DNA from: Bacteroidales bacterium
GTDB lineage: Bacteria > Bacteroidota > Bacteroidia > Bacteroidales > F082
Assembly (NCBI GenBank): GCA_024400305.1
Contig: JAKSMX010000009.1
Coordinates: 1-64,000, forward strand
Reading direction: 5' to 3'
DNA length: 64,000 nucleotides
Shown: positions 62,211 through 64,000 of the stretch, piece after piece
How the letters are laid out: every line of letters begins with the position of its first letter
How positions within the stretch are numbered: the first letter of the stretch is position 1
Made by a program: the position numbers and the translations under genes
The notes under the pieces: generated by a model
What the model saw: only the letters and a program-made list of their open reading frames with translations
What the model was told of the DNA's origin: nothing
Database searches by the model: none

Positions 62211-64000
62211 TTATGCTATTTTGATATAATACTTTTCCTTATTTGAACACAATTCACTTAAATTCATAACCAATCCATTCCATGTATTACACGCCTTTTC
62301 AGATGACTGCATTTCGGCAAATTCCTTATTCCAAATGATTGACATATTATTTCTATACAAATCCTTAAGTTGACCATTAAGCATATCATGGTCTTGAATC
62401 ATTTTGTCATAGAATGTTTCTGTTCGACCAACAAATGCGTGATTTGGCAAATTCGGGAATTCTTCAAGCAAATACCGAACAGGATCTCCAACATTAAATT
62501 TGTCTTCCCTCTGAAGAATCGGAACAACCTGATTGAAAATATATGTCCATATTGTTTCGGCAATTTTGTCATGCTTTTCTACAGGATCTAAATCCCCAAA
62601 ACCTGAAATCAAATCGGAATTAAATCGTATATAGGCTTCCTTCATTGTGTTAATTGGTTCCACCAATCTATCAACATAGTACTCTCTGACCACACTAATA
62701 TCCAACTCGAATTTAACCACATTCATTAAGACTTGGTATAATTCAGGATATTTTTCCTTAACTCTCTCTTCTGCAAAAGCGAAAAGCCAATCATCAGAAT
62801 AGTCCTCTTTGTTCTCATATCGATTATGAACGATGGGACCATTCTCTACCGAATAACGGGAAAGCGGAATTCGACCCAATTTCCCCCAATCATCATCAAA
62901 CAGAGCATAGTAAATCTTGTTTTTAACATCAATCAATTGTTTTTGAATGCAAAATTCCTCGAAATTCCTAAACTCTTCATAAATTCTATTTCTCAGCTCA
63001 TCTAATGCCCATTTATACACACCTTCCGCATTACTAATGTTTCTTTCGACATGATGTTTAATAGCCTCTTTTGATGGAATCAAATCATAAAAGCCATCAA
63101 TTATTCTCATTATCTGATATTTAATCACAGAATTATCGTGTTTGACATAAGCGGAAACATCACCTAATCTATTACTTAATTTCAAGCCTTTCCCTTCCCA
63201 AACTGTTCCGTCAAGTTGCAAAGAGTCCTCATATAGCTTATCAAAAACGCCATAACGATCTCCATACTTTTGCGATTCATTGACTAAACCTGAAAAATTA
63301 TTGTTCAGTTCAAGAATCTTTTCAAATAACGATTCACCACTTTTGTTGTACTCATCCATCAAAGCTGTATCTATGTCGTCAAGATTATTGGTAATCATAT
63401 TCAGCAGAGGAGTCATCAAATTCTCTTTTACATCATTTGGATCAAGAGCATTGATGTCTTTCACCCAAGCGACCGGTTTTTTCTCCATCCGACCGAAAAC
63501 ATCATTGATTTGCAGTTTAATAGGATTCATCAAATTAGCATTGCCTGGGGTTCTATTAAGTGCATAGACTATCCATTTCTCCGGGTCTCTCTCACCAAGT
63601 CTATCCGTAATGTTTTTCAGGACATTGAGTTGATCCGAATTAAAACTTGCCCCATTGGGGCTTGGCATATACACATCAACTGCCGCATCACAATCCTCAC
63701 GTAAGACACGGAACATTTGTTCTTCAATACCCGAAGTATCGGAAGAATCTCCCAATCCAATAGTATCCACCAAAACAATCCTTCCGCACTCTGACTCTGG
63801 AAATTTCGTATAGATGTCTGCCGATTTGACCGCTAAATAGTTATAATAATGAACGACGTTTTTTTCACCATTATCTCCATCAATTTCCTCATACTGAGCC
63901 ACCTGCTTGATAATCTGGTTCTCATCTGTAATCTCTATGGTCTGATTGGATTCTCCTATCAGTTCTCTATAATCATCAATATGCTCAACCAATGTTTTGA
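62211..64000 (-). CDS. Dynamin-like GTPase, 5' end outside the window
   Basis: At least 593 residues are visible and the frame stays open to the window edge. The first visible codons read Lys-Thr-Leu-Val-Glu-His, which could be the end of a P-loop (GKT-L). A G3 motif DTIGLGD (Asp76 of the visible part) and a G4-like ALNRTP (about 143-149) follow, then a long helical region. The pattern is of a dynamin/septin-like GTPase. Large GTPases of this sort act in membrane remodelling or in defence. It opens the visible operon. Confidence 0.7.
   Translation of the reverse strand, partial: KTLVEHIDDYRELIGESNQTIEITDENQIIKQVAQYEEIDGDNGEKNVVHYYNYLAVKSADIYTKFPESECGRIVLVDTIGLGDSSDTSGIEEQMFRVLREDCDAAVDVYMPSPNGASFNSDQLNVLKNITDRLGERDPEKWIVYALNRTPGNANLMNPIKLQINDVFGRMEKKPVAWVKDINALDPNDVKENLMTPLLNMITNNLDDIDTALMDEYNKSGESLFEKILELNNNFSGLVNESQKYGDRYGVFDKLYEDSLQLDGTVWEGKGLKLSNRLGDVSAYVKHDNSVIKYQIMRIIDGFYDLIPSKEAIKHHVERNISNAEGVYKWALDELRNRIYEEFRNFEEFCIQKQLIDVKNKIYYALFDDDWGKLGRIPLSRYSVENGPIVHNRYENKEDYSDDWLFAFAEERVKEKYPELYQVLMNVVKFELDISVVREYYVDRLVEPINTMKEAYIRFNSDLISGFGDLDPVEKHDKIAETIWTYIFNQVVPILQREDKFNVGDPVRYLLEEFPNLPNHAFVGRTETFYDKMIQDHDMLNGQLKDLYRNNMSIIWNKEFAEMQSSEKACNTWNGLVMNLSELCSNKEKYYIKIA

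Overview
The window comes from a member of the Bacteroidota, most likely an uncultured anaerobic Bacteroidales. Three things point there: promoters of the form TAnnTTTG with no clear Shine-Dalgarno sequences, at least seven proteins with C-terminal type IX secretion (T9SS) sorting domains, and the typical order tRNAs-tuf-trpT-secE-nusG-rplKAJL-rpoBC. No rRNA genes and no CRISPR array were seen.

Layout. (1) 1-3465: a P-type Ca2+ ATPase and a small membrane protein lie inside a perfect 19-bp inverted repeat, and a lipoprotein reading frame ends inside the right arm. (2) 3466-4513: ten 41-bp tandem repeats, each with a CGATTGCAATCG-type palindrome, abut the stop of an IS3-type orfA that carries one nonsense codon. 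(3) 4514-12188: two T9SS surface proteins sharing a conserved 5' leader, an MBL-fold hydrolase, a zinc-ribbon protein, a DUF4159 protein, rsmE and argS. (4) 12246-22577: a minus-strand operon with a lipoprotein, two T9SS proteins, a YadA-head-like protein and a 2,094-residue RHS/SpvB protein. (5) 22578-24487: pyrB and pyrI behind an attenuator-like hairpin. (6) 24597-34060: a four-gene T9SS operon with a dockerin-bearing subtilase and a cohesin-like protein. (7) 34061-50155: a small XRE locus, a DUF3467 gene, and the transcription/translation core with rpoC, rpoB, four ribosomal protein genes, nusG, secE, tuf and six tRNAs, then hpf and a Xer recombinase. (8) 50333-52265: a thioesterase and an unrecognised 463-residue protein. 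(9) 52355-58340: an accessory island with two DUF4143-type ATPases, one under paired palindromic operators and one behind a 32-bp tandem array; two AbiE-type loci with intact antitoxins and wrecked toxins; IS remnants; and a second copy of the 41-bp array in inverted orientation. (10) 58436-64000: a minus-strand operon running off the right edge with a dynamin-like GTPase, a second P-loop GTPase, a one-TM zinc-knuckle protein, a multi-TM protein, a small DUF6140-like protein and a UDG-like protein.

The housekeeping block looks ordinary. The most interesting parts are the GTPase operon at the right edge, which is a candidate NTP-driven conflict or defence system, and the two 41-bp palindrome arrays. 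The arrays lie 54 kb apart in opposite orientation, each fused to the same orfA tail. Their spacing of about four helical turns suggests phased binding of a protein. No similarity searches were run; family names rest on motifs and gene order.
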